64,000 nt of DNA, from NCBI GenBank assembly GCA_020633465.1, contig JACKDN010000012.1, forward strand, positions 1 to 64,000. Reading direction: 5' to 3'. A program made the position numbers and the translations under genes. Source of the stretch: Myxococcales bacterium. Lineage in GTDB: Bacteria; Myxococcota_A; Bradymonadia; UBA7976; UBA1532. This document shows, one piece after another, positions 17,990-27,646 of this stretch. Within the stretch, counting starts at the first letter, position 1. Each line of letters starts with the position of its first letter. The notes below the pieces were generated by a model that was not told the DNA's origin, ran no database searches, and saw nothing but the letters and a program-made list of their open reading frames with translations.

Positions 17990-20900
17990 GTGAGCGCCTT
18001 GCCCCCCGACTTCGCCGTGCTGCCGTTCGCCGAGCAGCGGGCGTGCATCGCGCGCGTCGCGCCGCGGGGTGAGCTGGCGGCGTTGCTGTCGGCGACGGCG
18101 GCGCTGCGCGATCCAGCGCCGCTGGCCCTGGCGCTGACCGTCGCGGGGGCCGCGGGGCGTTGGGCGGCCTCGGCCGATCGGGACGCGCTCGCGGCGACGC
18201 TGCCGACGCTGGGGGACGTCGCGCTCGATCGGGCGCTTGAGGCCTTGACCCCCCACGCCGACGCGGTGACGCCCGTGATCGAAGCGACGGCGCGTGCGCT
18301 GTCTGTGGATCGGCTGGTGGCGACCGCGGTGGTGGCGCGTTGGCTGCGGCGGCACGCGCCGGCGGCCGCGACGCGGCTGGCGGACGCCGCAGTGGCGACG
18401 GTCGGGGCGGCCCTGGCGCAGGGGCGCCCGGAGGCCCTGGACGACGCGACGCTGGCGGCGCTGCCCGGGCGCGCGTTGGCCGGCTTGTGCCCCGCGGCGT
18501 GGCGTGACCGCCGGGCCCGCTTCGCGGCGCGCGCCCTCGAGGTGCTGGGCGATCGGCCCAAGTCGCTGTCGCAGGCGAGCGCCGAGCAGCTGCTGGGGCG
18601 CCGCATCTACACCAACCCGGCGCACTGCCTCGCCGAGCTGCTGCAGAACGCCGTGGACGCCGGCGCGACGACGTGGCGGGTCGAGGTGCGGCCCGACGCG
18701 CTGTGGGTGTGGCACGACGGCGCGCCCTTCGACGTGCGCGACGTCGTGGGCCTGCTGTCGATCGGTCAGACGACCAAGATCGGCAATCAAATCGGGACGT
18801 TCGGGGTGGGCTTCAAGTCCGTCTACGCGATCTGTGACCGGCCGCAGGTGTATTCGGACGTCTACGCGTTCGAGATCGCCGACGTGTCCCTCCCGCGCCC
18901 GCTGGGTGGGCGGCCGGCGGGCGCGCCAGCGGACGGCACGCTGTTGGTGCTGCCGCTGCGCGCGCCCGAGGACGACGAGGCCGGCGCCGAGACGCTGTGG
19001 GCGCGGCTGCGCGCCATCCCCGACGAGGTGCTGTTGACGCTCCCCGGGCTGACGCGGCTGCAGCGGCGGCGCGGCGACGTCGTGGTGGACGTCGAGCGGC
19101 GCGCGGCCGGTGAGGGCGTCGTTCGGTTGGAGCGTTCGGCGGGCGCGGCGCGCGCGTACCGGGTGGCGACCGAGGGGGACGTCCGCGTGGCGCTCGCGCT
19201 GGACGCCGACGGTGCGCCGGCGCCCCTGCCCGACGACGTGCCGCCGGTGTTCGCCTTCCTGCCCACCGACGAGCGGCCCGGCTGGCAGGTTCTCGTGCAG
19301 GCGCGCTTCGACCTGCCGGTGGATCGCGAGCGCGTCGACCTGTCGGGCGCGCGTTCGCGGTCGGCGCTGGCGGCGGCCGGGCGGCTGCTGGCCGCGCTGG
19401 TGGCGTCGACCGACGAGGCGCACCGGGCGGCCGCGCTGCGCCTGGTGCCGACGGCGGCGGATCTGACGCGCTCGGGCTGGCGGCCGCTGGCGGACGCCTG
19501 CGCCGCCGCGCTGCGCGATGCGCCGGTGGTGGCCTGCGCGGACGGCGGGTGGCGGCGCCGGGCGCGGTGCGGCGCGTCGCGGACGCGGCGCTGGCCGAGG
19601 CGCTGGCGCCCGCGGCGCTGGACGACGGCGGTCGGCGGGCCGCCCACGCGGGCGACGCGCGGGTGGACGCGGTGTGGGCGTGGCTGGGCGCGCGGGCGCT
19701 GGACGACGCGACGTTGCGGGCGCTGGTCGCCGAGGCCGTGGAGGCGCCGCTGCCCGGGTGGCTGCCGGGCGCCTGGCCCGCGCTGCTGCGGGCGGTCGCG
19801 CGGCTGGAGGATCTGGGGAGCTGAGCCGGTCGCCGGTGGTGCCGGACGCGACGGGAGGCGCGCGGCGGCCGGTGGAGGTCTGGCTGTGCGCGGCGGCGGA
19901 GCGTCCGGTGGCGCTGCGTCCCGTGGTGGCGCCGTCGCTGGAGAGTGATGGTGCGTTGGTCGGCTTGTGGCCGCGGCTGGGCGTCCGCCGGCTGACGCCC
20001 GACGACGTGGCGGACGATCTGGTGGCGGACGCGGAGGCATCGACCACGGCGCTCGACGCGCGGGGGCAGGCCGCGTCGAGCGGTGCCGACGTCGACGCGG
20101 CGGGCCGTTCGCTCGCCACGAAGGTCTACGCTTCGGGCTCGGCGATCGGCGCAGGCGCGGAGGGGCGGGGCCGGCCACTCGAACCGGACGCGGACACTCC
20201 AGCTTCGCCGGACGGCGCGGCGCGCCCGCCGCTGGACGCCGTGCTGACCTGGCTGGACGCTCAGCCGCCGGCGCGGGCGGCGCGGGTGGCGGCGGCGCCG
20301 CGATTCCCCGACGCGCTCGGTCGCCGTCGGCCCCTCGTCGGGCCCGACGCGCTGCGATTGACGCCGGCCGGCGCGCTCGGCGAGTTGGTGCGTTCGAGCG
20401 TCGGCGGCCCGCCGCGCCCGTCGGCGGACGTCGAGGTGCGGTGGGGTGCTGTGCTGGCTCGGCTGGGTGCGCGGCCGATCACGCTGGTCGAGGTCGTCGA
20501 AGCGGCCGGTGAGGCGGCGCCCGCATGGTGGGACGCGCTGCACGCGGTGCTGGCCGCGGCGCACGGTGAACTGAGCGGACGCGACGCGGCGCGGGTGGCC
20601 CTGGCGCCCATCTTCCTCTGCCGCGACGGGACGCGGCGGCCGGCGCGCGGAGCAGAGCGGGGGCGGGTGCCGAGCGACGAGGCGCTGGTATCGCTGTGTC
20701 CCGAGGTGCCTTGGCTGGACGCCAGGCAGGGCGCGGCGGCGCACGTGCGCGGGCTGGGCGAGGCGCTGGGCTTCGGCGCCCGCGACCTGGTGGCGGTGCT
20801 GGCCGCGGGGCCCGACGACGCGCTGGCCGAGGCGCGCCTGGACTGGCTGGCGGCGCACCCGGACGACCTGGGCGCAGCCGAGCGGAGCGCGCTGGCCGCG

Positions 20901-23900
20901 GCGCCCGTGTGGTCGGACGCCGACGGGGCCCCTCGCGCCGCTCGACGCGCTGCAGGCGCCGCCCGACGCGCCGGCGCTGTCCGCCGCGCTCGCGGCGTGG
21001 CCGCTGTGGCGGACAGCGAGCGGGTCGACGGTGCGGCGGGCGGCGGCGCTGGGCGTGCCGCTGGCCGCGGGCGACGCCGAGGCGTGGGTGAGCGCGCTCG
21101 AGACGGCGCCCTCGGAGGCGGTCGTCGGTGCGATGCAGGCGCACCGCGAGGAGATGGTCGCCGCGCTGCGGAGGGTGGTCGAGACGCTGGCGCCCAGCCG
21201 CCTGGTGCCGCTGATGGACGTTCCGCTGTGGCGGGACACGGCCGGTGAGACAGCCTTGCTGGGCGCGTGGAGTCGGACCCACGCCGAGGATCGGGTGTAT
21301 CGGGCGGTCGCGCCCTTCCGCGCCGCCCTGGCCGGCGGCCCGCGGCGGCTGCTGCACCCCGACGACGAGGTCGCGTTGGGCCCGCTGCTCGACGCGCTGG
21401 GCGTGAGGCGGGCGGGACCCGAAGCGTTGGCGGCGGCGCTGGACGCGGCCGACACCGAGGCGCGCCACGCGGCGCGGCGCGCGCTGGCGGCGGCGGCCGA
21501 CGCGACGCGGCGAGCGTTCGCGCCGGCGGATCCGACGCTGTCGGCGCTGCCAGTGTGGCCGGCGCGCGACGGGGCGCTGCGCGGCGCGCGCGAGCTGTTG
21601 GCGACGCTCCAGGGACCGTTGGGCGCGGCGGGGGTGCCGGACGCCGAGGTGCTCGATCCGGTCGCCGCGGGCGAGGCTGCGGCGCTGGGCGATCGGCTGG
21701 CGTTCCGCGATCCGGCCGCGGCGCTGCGGGCGCGAGTGCGGGCGGAGGCGAAGGTGGGTGCGCCGCTGACCGAGCAGCCCGGCTGGTTGGGCGACGTGCC
21801 GGCGGTGCTCGCGACGCTGGCGATGGCAGGCGCGGGCCGAGGCGCTGCCGCTGGCGGTGGACGCCGCCGGCCGGCTGGTGGCGCCGCCCCTCTTCGAGGC
21901 CGACGACGACGCGCGCGTGATGCTAGCCGGCCTGCCGCTGGCCGCTCGGCTGGCCGACGCGGCGTGGGCCGAGGGCGCGCGGGCGGTCGATCCGAAGCTG
22001 GCGCCGCCGCTGGACGTGCGCCGCGCGGCGCTCGCGCTGGCCGAGGCGGCCGGCGACGCAGGGCCCGCGGACGCAGCGGCCTCGGCGGCGACGGTGGCGG
22101 GGCCAGAGCGGGGAGACGCGCCGGGGGTGGGCGCCGCCGGCGCGGATGGGTCGACGCCGGCGGCAGCGTTCGCCGATCCGGTCCGGCGCGACGCACTGTA
22201 TCGCTGGTGGGCGCGGCACGCCGGTGAGATCGAGGCCGACGAGCACGCGCGGGGCGCGTTGGGCAAGGCGGCGCTGATCGAGACGGCCGGGGGGTGGCTG
22301 CGGGCGCCGCGCGAGCTGGTGCTGGACCCCGACGTGCCGGACCTGGGCCTGGATCTCGAGCCCTCGGCGCGGGTGCCGGCGGCGCTGGTGGCGCATCTCC
22401 GGCGGGCGTGGCGGCTGGACCGTGCGCGGCTGGCGGCCGTCGTCGAGCCGCTGCTCGAGGCGCACCGAGCGGCCGAGCAGGCCGGGGACGGCGAACGCTC
22501 CGCCGAGCTGCTCGCGGGGCTGGCGGGCCTGTTGGGCGACGGGCTCGACGAGGCCGCGGGGCGGTTCAAGCTGCGGAAGCGGCTGCGGGCCGAGGCGGAC
22601 GACGGGACCTGGCTGCGGCCGAAGGCGCTGCTGGTGACGCCGGACGGCGCCGAGGCGGACGCGGTGGCGGGGTTCCTGAGCGATCCGCCGCGGCAGGCGC
22701 ACGGGCGCTACGGGGCGCGGGCGCGGGCGGTGCTGGTGGCGGCCGGCGCGGCCGCGGCGCTCGACGAGGCGCGGCTGGCGGCGGCGCTGGACGGACAGGG
22801 GCGGCGCGCCGGGGCCGACGCCGACCGAGCGTTCGCGGGCTACGTGGCGGTGCGCGTGGCGGCCGAGCCGGCGTTGGCGCGGCGGCTGCGGCTGGACGCG
22901 CGGGATTGGGTGCCAACGCTCGACGACGGCTTGGCGGCGCCGGGTGCGTTGTTCTGGCCCGACGCCGAGGTGCGGGCGGTGCTGGGCGCCGAGGCGCCGC
23001 TGCCGGACGCTGCGGGGGTGCCAGCGTTGGCCGGGGCGCGGGCGCACCTGGCCTTTCGGACGCTGGACGAGGCGGGGCCCGAGGGGGTCGTGGCCGGGCT
23101 GCCCGCGGGCGAGGCGGCGCCGGCGGCGGCGCTGGATTGGCTCGAGGGCGCGCTCGAGGCGCATCGGACGACGGCGCGGGCGGTGCGCGAGGCGTGGGGT
23201 GATCGGGCGGCGCTGGTGGCGGACGACGGTCGCGTGTTGCCGCCGTCGCAGGTGTGCGTGGAGGCGCCGGCAGGAGTGTTGGGCGGGCGGCGCGGGGCGT
23301 GGAGCGAAGGCCGAGGTCGACCCCGGCTGGCGGCCGCGCTGGGGGTGCCCCGGCGGCCGGACGTGGCGACGCTGCAGGCGGTGCTCGGTGAGGTGGCGGA
23401 CGACGTGGAGCGTTCGGGCGGGGATATGCTGGCGCGATCCGAGCCCGCGTTGCTCGACGCGCTGCCGCGGCTGCTGGAAGCGTTGGCCGAGGCGGGCGGG
23501 CGGCCGCCCGCGCGCTGGGCGTTGGCGGTGCAGGACGCCGCGGGGCGCCTGACGCTGCGGCGGGCCGGTGATGCGGCGGTGGCGCTGCCGCGGCCGGCGG
23601 AGGCGGTGAGCGAGGCGAAGGGGCGACTGTTCCCGTGGACGGGGGAGGCGGATCCCGAAGCGTTGCTCGAAGCGCTGGCGGAGTGGGGGCTGCCGGACCT
23701 GCTGGGGCGGGTGCGGGCGGTGGAGCGCGCGCGGGCGGCGGCGGCGGAGGAGGGACGGGCGCTCGGGGCGGGGCGGGGCGCTGCCGGTCATCTGGGCGAC
23801 GCGGAAGAGCGCCGAGATTTGCCTGGCACCTCTGGGGCGACCGCCGAGGGCCGCCGAGATTTGCCTGGCACCTCTGGGGCGACCGCCGAGGGCCGAGGCT

Positions 23901-25480
23901 TCGCTGGCACCGCGGGCGCGGCTCGACGCCGTGGCGAAGACCTCGAGCGCGGCGAATACGACGACGACCACGACGGCGATCACGACGACGACCACGCGGG
24001 GCCGCGGGAAGCGCGGGGCAGAGATTTGGGTGGCACCTCTCGGGGTGACGGCGAGCGCAAAGAGCGAGCCGACCGTTCGCAGGGGCTGTGGTCGCGGATG
24101 AAGCGGCTGTTCGGGGGGGACGAGGCCGACGACGACCACGACGACGACCGCGACGACGACCACGACGACGACCACGACGTCGCGCCGCCGGAGCGCTCGC
24201 CGGCATCGCCGCGGGGCGTCTCGGGCGCGGCGCCCCAGGTGAACACACCGTCGCGGCGGCGGCGCGACACGGCGGACGGCACGCCGCAGGGCGGTGACTG
24301 GTTCCGCCCCCGCGACACCATCGAGTCGCAGCTCGGGGGCGGGCCGAGCGACCTGCTCGACCGGCACCGGCCGGCGCTGTTCGGGCTGGCCTTCGCGCCG
24401 GGCCGCCTGCCGCCGCCCTACCTCTACGGGGTGCAGGTGCTGGCCGATCGCTTCGACCCCGCCGGCCAGCGTTGGACGCCCGTCGCCGTCGACGCCGCGT
24501 GGGCCGCGCCGCCGCCCGGCCGCGGCGCGCGGGTGCACCTGCGCGGAACGCTCCCCGGCGGGGTGTCGACGGTCCCGCTGCCGCTCTACGCCCGCGTGCT
24601 CGACCTGCAAGCGCCCGCCGCGCGCGTGCCCGCCGCCGATGGCGCGCTGCTGCTGCGCCACCCGGAGCCCTTCGACATCGACCTCACCGTCGAGCTGCCA
24701 CCCGCCCCGCGCTTCGAGGACGCCACCATCGCCACCGCCGCGCCGGCCGCCCTGCGCCGCGCCACCGTGCCCGACGACGAGCTGCCCGGCGAGGCGCTCG
24801 AGGCCGTCGACGCGGCCGCGAGCCTGCCGCCCCTGCAGCGCGCGCTGGCCCTGCGCGACTTCGTCCGCCGCCGCTATCGCTACGACCCCACCTACATCGA
24901 GGATCCCGCCGTCGCCCGCTGGCTGCGCGGTGTCACCCGCGGCCGCGCCCACGTGCACGTCGCCGCCCTGCACGCCGGCCGCGACGCCCGCCACTTGGGC
25001 CGCGGCGTCTGCTACGAGCTGGCCTCGCTGGCCTGCGAACTCTTGCGCCGCGCCGATCTGCCCGCCGCCGTCGCCACCGGCTGGACCTTCGATCGCGGCC
25101 AGGTCGACCTGCCCGATCACATGTGGGTGATGGTGTTGCTCGAGACGGCGGACGGCCCCCGCTGGCTGCCCCTCGACCCGTCCACCACCCAGGACGGCCG
25201 CCCCCTGCACGTCGGCCCGCGCCCCCCTGGCCCCTGGCGCCCCCGCGCACCCAAGCAGCCCCGCCCGCTGCCCCGCCGCCCCGACTGGGCCGAGAGCGGC
25301 CCCGCCCCCGGCCGCAGCGCCGGCCCCCCCGTACCCGAGCTGCTCGCCGTCGCCCGCTACCTCGAGCGCCTCACCGGCGAGCCCATCACCGACGACGCCG
25401 CCCTGCGCCGCCGCTGTCGCGCCCTGCTGGCCGACGACGAGGCGGCGAGGGCGTTCGCCGCGTGGCTGAGGGGCGACTGA
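17990..25480 (+). CDS. giant sacsin-like GHKL ATPase with C-terminal transglutaminase-like domain (frame-interrupted)
   Basis: One gene of 2,497 codons read in five segments: 17990-19557, 19558-19817, 19818-20927, 20929-21822 and 21824-25480. The joins behave as two missing bases and two extra bases, and the protein is continuous in style across them. Residues 200-330 form a GHKL ATP-binding domain (AELLQNAVDAGA, WHDGAPF, GTFGVGFKSVY), as in sacsin-type proteins. The middle 1,600 residues repeat a loose unit with P-h-W/F-x-DG-x-R (PVWPARDG, PIFLCRDG, ALVADDG, ALIETAGG), like sacsin repeats. Next come 14-residue repeats, two DDDH tracts, a linker, and a transglutaminase-like core with Cys, His and Asp. 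No signal peptide. GTG 17990 has only a weak ribosome site. Bacterial sacsin-like ATPases occur in defence and chaperone contexts; the combination with a papain-like hydrolase is new to me. Confidence 0.72.
18635..18850 (+). other. GHKL (Bergerat) ATP-binding site of the giant protein
   Basis: The N-box ELLQNAVDAGA starts at 18635 (about residue 216), with Glu and Asn positioned for catalysis and magnesium binding. The G1 box is DALWVWHDGAPF, and the lid and G2 box read TFGVGFKSVYAI near 18800-18835. SIGQTTKIG lies between them, matching the GxTxK stretch of sacsin/Hsp90-like sites. These residues are intact, so the ATPase should bind nucleotide. Confidence 0.75.
23811..23894 (+). repeat. tandem 42-bp repeat, two copies, in frame
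   Basis: Two adjacent, essentially identical 42-bp units encode RRDLPGTSGATAEG twice. Diverged copies follow at about 23895-23925 (RGFAGTAGAA) and 24018-24055 (GRDLGGTSRGDGER). Each carries AGATTTG followed by TGGCACCTCT, an imperfect palindrome that is AT-richer than its surroundings. It may be a small mobile palindromic element that settled in a linker region. Confidence 0.7.
23960..24178 (+). repeat. Asp/His (DDDH) codon repeat tracts
   Basis: Two simple tracts in frame with the giant protein: 23960-23995 reads DDDHDGDHDDDH and 24128-24178 reads three DDDH units and one DDDR. They flank a basic stretch (RMKRLF). Clustered Asp and His could bind metal ions, or simply be slippage-prone low-complexity linker. 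Confidence 0.8.
24998..25180 (+). other. transglutaminase-like catalytic core of the giant protein
   Basis: GRGVCYELASLACELLRR holds the nucleophilic Cys (codon 25010-25012). PDHMWVMV holds the His (25118-25120), and WLPLDPS holds the Asp (25175-25177). The order Cys-His-Asp and the VATGW/HMWV strands match the transglutaminase-like (papain-fold) superfamily, which in bacteria acts mostly as protease or peptide amidase. No secretion signal exists, so action in the cytosol is expected. Confidence 0.75.
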
Positions 25481-25704
25481 GGTCGGGGGCGCGCCCGCGC
25501 CAAAAAGTGTAAATGTGTGCGAATGGGTTTGTTAGTGTGGCACGACCCCGCGTGTCCCACCTGCGCCGCGTTGCTGGGCCCCTCACCACGGTCGAGCGAG
25601 TTGATGATGACGGTGAGTTGCTCGGCGCCCGCCTCGGAGATCAGGTCCATGCTTCGACGCTGCAGGTCGCTCAGTCGGTGCTTCTTCGGCAACGGCGCGC
25701 CCAC
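25357..25704 (-). pseudogene. possible gene remnant in the spacer after the giant gene
   Basis: The 333-bp spacer 25481-25813 contains a reverse open frame starting at GTG 25704. Its first 40 codons read like a genuine amphipathic protein (KKHRLSDLQRRSMDLISEAG, QLTVIINSLDRG) and use AT-richer codons than the neighbours. The rest runs antisense into the 3' end of the giant gene, where it is probably just a shadow. The 25500-25540 stretch is notably AT-rich and includes a 17-mer also found at 2766. It could be debris of an inserted gene. I do not recognise a family. Confidence 0.2.
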
Positions 25705-25813
25705 CCGGTATCTCGGCCCCTCCCTCCTACCACCTTCCCCCGCCGCAGCGAAGAGTCACCGCAGGGCTCGACCCCGCCCCCGCTGTGCTACCCTGCGCCG
25801 CAGGAGGTTCGCC

Positions 25814-26497
25814 GTGCACGCGCGCTCGATTCCACCGTCGGACGTGCCGCCGCTCGAGGCGGGCGACAACCTGCGTCGCGAGGCGTTCCACCGGCGCTAT
25901 CGGGCCAGCCCGCACATCACCAAGGCCGAGCTCGTGGAGGGCGTCGTCTACGTGGCGTCGCCAGTGAAGCATCGACACGCGGAGCTCGACAGCCACCTGC
26001 ACGGCTGGCTGTACCTCTACTGCGCCTCGACGCCCGGCGTGCGCATGGCGGCCAACGCGACCGTCGTGCTGGACGATCTGAACGAGGTGCAGCCGGACGG
26101 GCTGCTGCGGCTGCCGGCGAGCGCGTGCCTCGAGACGCCCGACGGCTTCCTGGCGGGGCCGCCCGAGCTGGTGATCGAGGTCGCGAACACGTCGGCCGCG
26201 TACGACCTGAACCAGAAGCGCGAGGCCTACCGCCGCAACGGGGTGCGCGAGTACGTGGTGCTCGTCCTGCACGAGCGCCGCGTGCGCTTCTTCGACCTGG
26301 TGGCCGAGCGCCTCGTCGAGCGCGACGAGCCCGAGGACGGCGTCTACCGCAGCGCGGTGTTCCCCGGCCTGTGGCTGGACGCGCCCGCGCTGCTCGCCCG
26401 CGAGCCCCGCGTGATCGAGACGCTGCGCGCCGGCCTGGCCAGCGACGAGCACGGCGCCTTCCTGCGCACGCTGGACCCGAGCGCCCCGACCTTGTGA
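25814..26497 (+). CDS. Uma2-family (DUF820) endonuclease-like protein
   Basis: A 227-residue protein starting at GTG 25814 with AGGAGG exactly six bases upstream. The Uma2/DUF820 restriction-endonuclease-like fold shows in KAELVEGVVYVASPVKHRHAE, in NEVQPDGLLRLP (first acidic residue), in PPELVIEVANTSAAYD (E-V pair) and in QKREAYRRNGVREYVVL (basic residue and strand). PD-(D/E)XK-type ligands D, E and K are therefore all present. Members are widespread in cyanobacteria and Myxococcota in many copies and have no settled function. It lies alone upstream of the sugar-nucleotide operon. A shortened relative may be encoded at 39630. Confidence 0.82.
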   Translation: MHARSIPPSDVPPLEAGDNLRREAFHRRYRASPHITKAELVEGVVYVASPVKHRHAELDSHLHGWLYLYCASTPGVRMAANATVVLDDLNEVQPDGLLRLPASACLETPDGFLAGPPELVIEVANTSAAYDLNQKREAYRRNGVREYVVLVLHERRVRFFDLVAERLVERDEPEDGVYRSAVFPGLWLDAPALLAREPRVIETLRAGLASDEHGAFLRTLDPSAPTL

Positions 26498-26572
26498 CCC
26501 GCCCGGCGCGGGGATACCCTCCCGCCGGTCGGGGTCCAAGCCCCGTTCCGTGGCCGCGAGGGGGAACCTGGT

Positions 26573-27646
26573 TTGAACCCGACGAAGACCGCGCTGATCA
26601 CCGGCGTGACCGGGCAGGACGGCGCCTATCTGGCCGAGCTGCTGCTGCAGAAGGGCTACGTCGTGCACGGCGTGAAGCGGCGCTCGTCGTCCTTCAACAC
26701 CCAGCGCATCGACCACCTGTACCAGGATCCGCACGAGCAGAGCCCGCGGCTGTTCCTGCACTACGGCGACCTGACCGACAGCACCAACCTCATCCGCATC
26801 GTGCAGGAGGTGCAGCCGGACGAGATCTACAACCTGGCCGCGCAGAGCCACGTGCAGGTCAGCTTCGAGACGCCGGAGTACACCGCCAACGCGGACGCCG
26901 TCGGCACCCTGCGGCTGCTCGAGGCCATCCGCATCCTGGGCCTGACCGAGAAGACGCGCTTCTATCAGGCCAGCACGTCCGAGCTGTTCGGCCTGGTGCA
27001 AGAGACGCCGCAGCGCGAGACGACGCCCTTCTACCCGCGCAGCCCCTACGCCGCCGCGAAGCTGTACGCCTACTGGATCACGGTGAACTACCGCGAGGCG
27101 TACGGCATGCACGCCAGCAACGGCATCCTGTTCAACCACGAGAGCCCCATCCGCGGTGAGACCTTCGTCACGCGCAAGATCACCCGCGCGGTGGCGGCGA
27201 TGCACCTCGGCCTGCAGGACCGTCTGTTCCTGGGCAACCTGGACGCCCGCCGCGACTGGGGGCACGCCAAGGACTACGTCGAGGGCATGTGGCGCATGAT
27301 GCAGCAGGACACCCCCGACGATTACGTGCTGGCGACGGGCGAGACGCACGCGGTGCGCGAGTTCGTCGAGCTGGCCTTCGCCGAGGTCGGCCGGCGCGTC
27401 CGCTGGGAGGGCGAGGGCGTGGGCGAGAAGGGCGTCGACGCCGAGACGGGCCAGGTGCTGGTCGAGGTCGATCCGCGCTACTTCCGCCCCACCGAGGTCG
27501 AGCTGCTGCTGGGCGACGCCACCAAGGCGCGCGAGAAGCTGGGCTGGGTGCACTCGACGCCCTTCCGCACGCTGGTGACCGACATGGTGAAGGCCGACCT
27601 GGCCACCATCGCGCACGAGCAGCGGGGCCACGGGGGCGACCGATGA
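26573..27646 (+). CDS. gmd: GDP-mannose 4,6-dehydratase
   Basis: A 357-residue short-chain dehydrogenase/reductase converting GDP-D-mannose to GDP-4-keto-6-deoxymannose. The NADP-binding motif GVTGQDGAYLAELLL is at residues 11-25, followed by VHGVKRRSSSFNTQRIDHLY, a Gmd signature. The catalytic Thr/Ser-Glu segment is STSELFG and the Tyr-Lys pair is in SPYAAAKLYAYW. NHESPIRGETFVTRKI and the GNLDARRDWGHAKDYV loop also match. Start is TTG 26573, the only codon that gives a complete first strand, preceded by GGGGGAA. It overlaps fcl by four bases (ATGA). The pathway product is GDP-fucose or a related deoxysugar for surface polysaccharide. Confidence 0.95.
   Translation: MNPTKTALITGVTGQDGAYLAELLLQKGYVVHGVKRRSSSFNTQRIDHLYQDPHEQSPRLFLHYGDLTDSTNLIRIVQEVQPDEIYNLAAQSHVQVSFETPEYTANADAVGTLRLLEAIRILGLTEKTRFYQASTSELFGLVQETPQRETTPFYPRSPYAAAKLYAYWITVNYREAYGMHASNGILFNHESPIRGETFVTRKITRAVAAMHLGLQDRLFLGNLDARRDWGHAKDYVEGMWRMMQQDTPDDYVLATGETHAVREFVELAFAEVGRRVRWEGEGVGEKGVDAETGQVLVEVDPRYFRPTEVELLLGDATKAREKLGWVHSTPFRTLVTDMVKADLATIAHEQRGHGGDR

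Larger units (their letters stand above)
4770..24553. repeat. dispersed octamer GAACGCTC/GAGCGTTC
   Basis: Sixteen exact copies on either strand in 19.8 kb. The positions are 4770, 7991, 8258, 8801, 9999, 10383, 12222, 14270, 15068, 15103, 19130, 21512, 22493, 22827, 23408 and 24546. Only one further copy (30286, inside the IS) was found by eye in the rest of the window. Flanks are usually C/G on both sides. Base composition predicts about two in the whole window. Confidence 0.6.

Noticed and set aside
19549..19824. A separate 91-codon gene starting at 19549
   Set aside because: It has no ribosome site and continues the sequence style of the giant protein on both sides. One added base at each end joins it to the neighbouring frames.
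19810..21830. Programmed ribosomal frameshifting in the giant gene
   Set aside because: Four breaks of both signs in one gene, without slippery heptamers, and similar breaks in five unrelated genes argue for sequence error.
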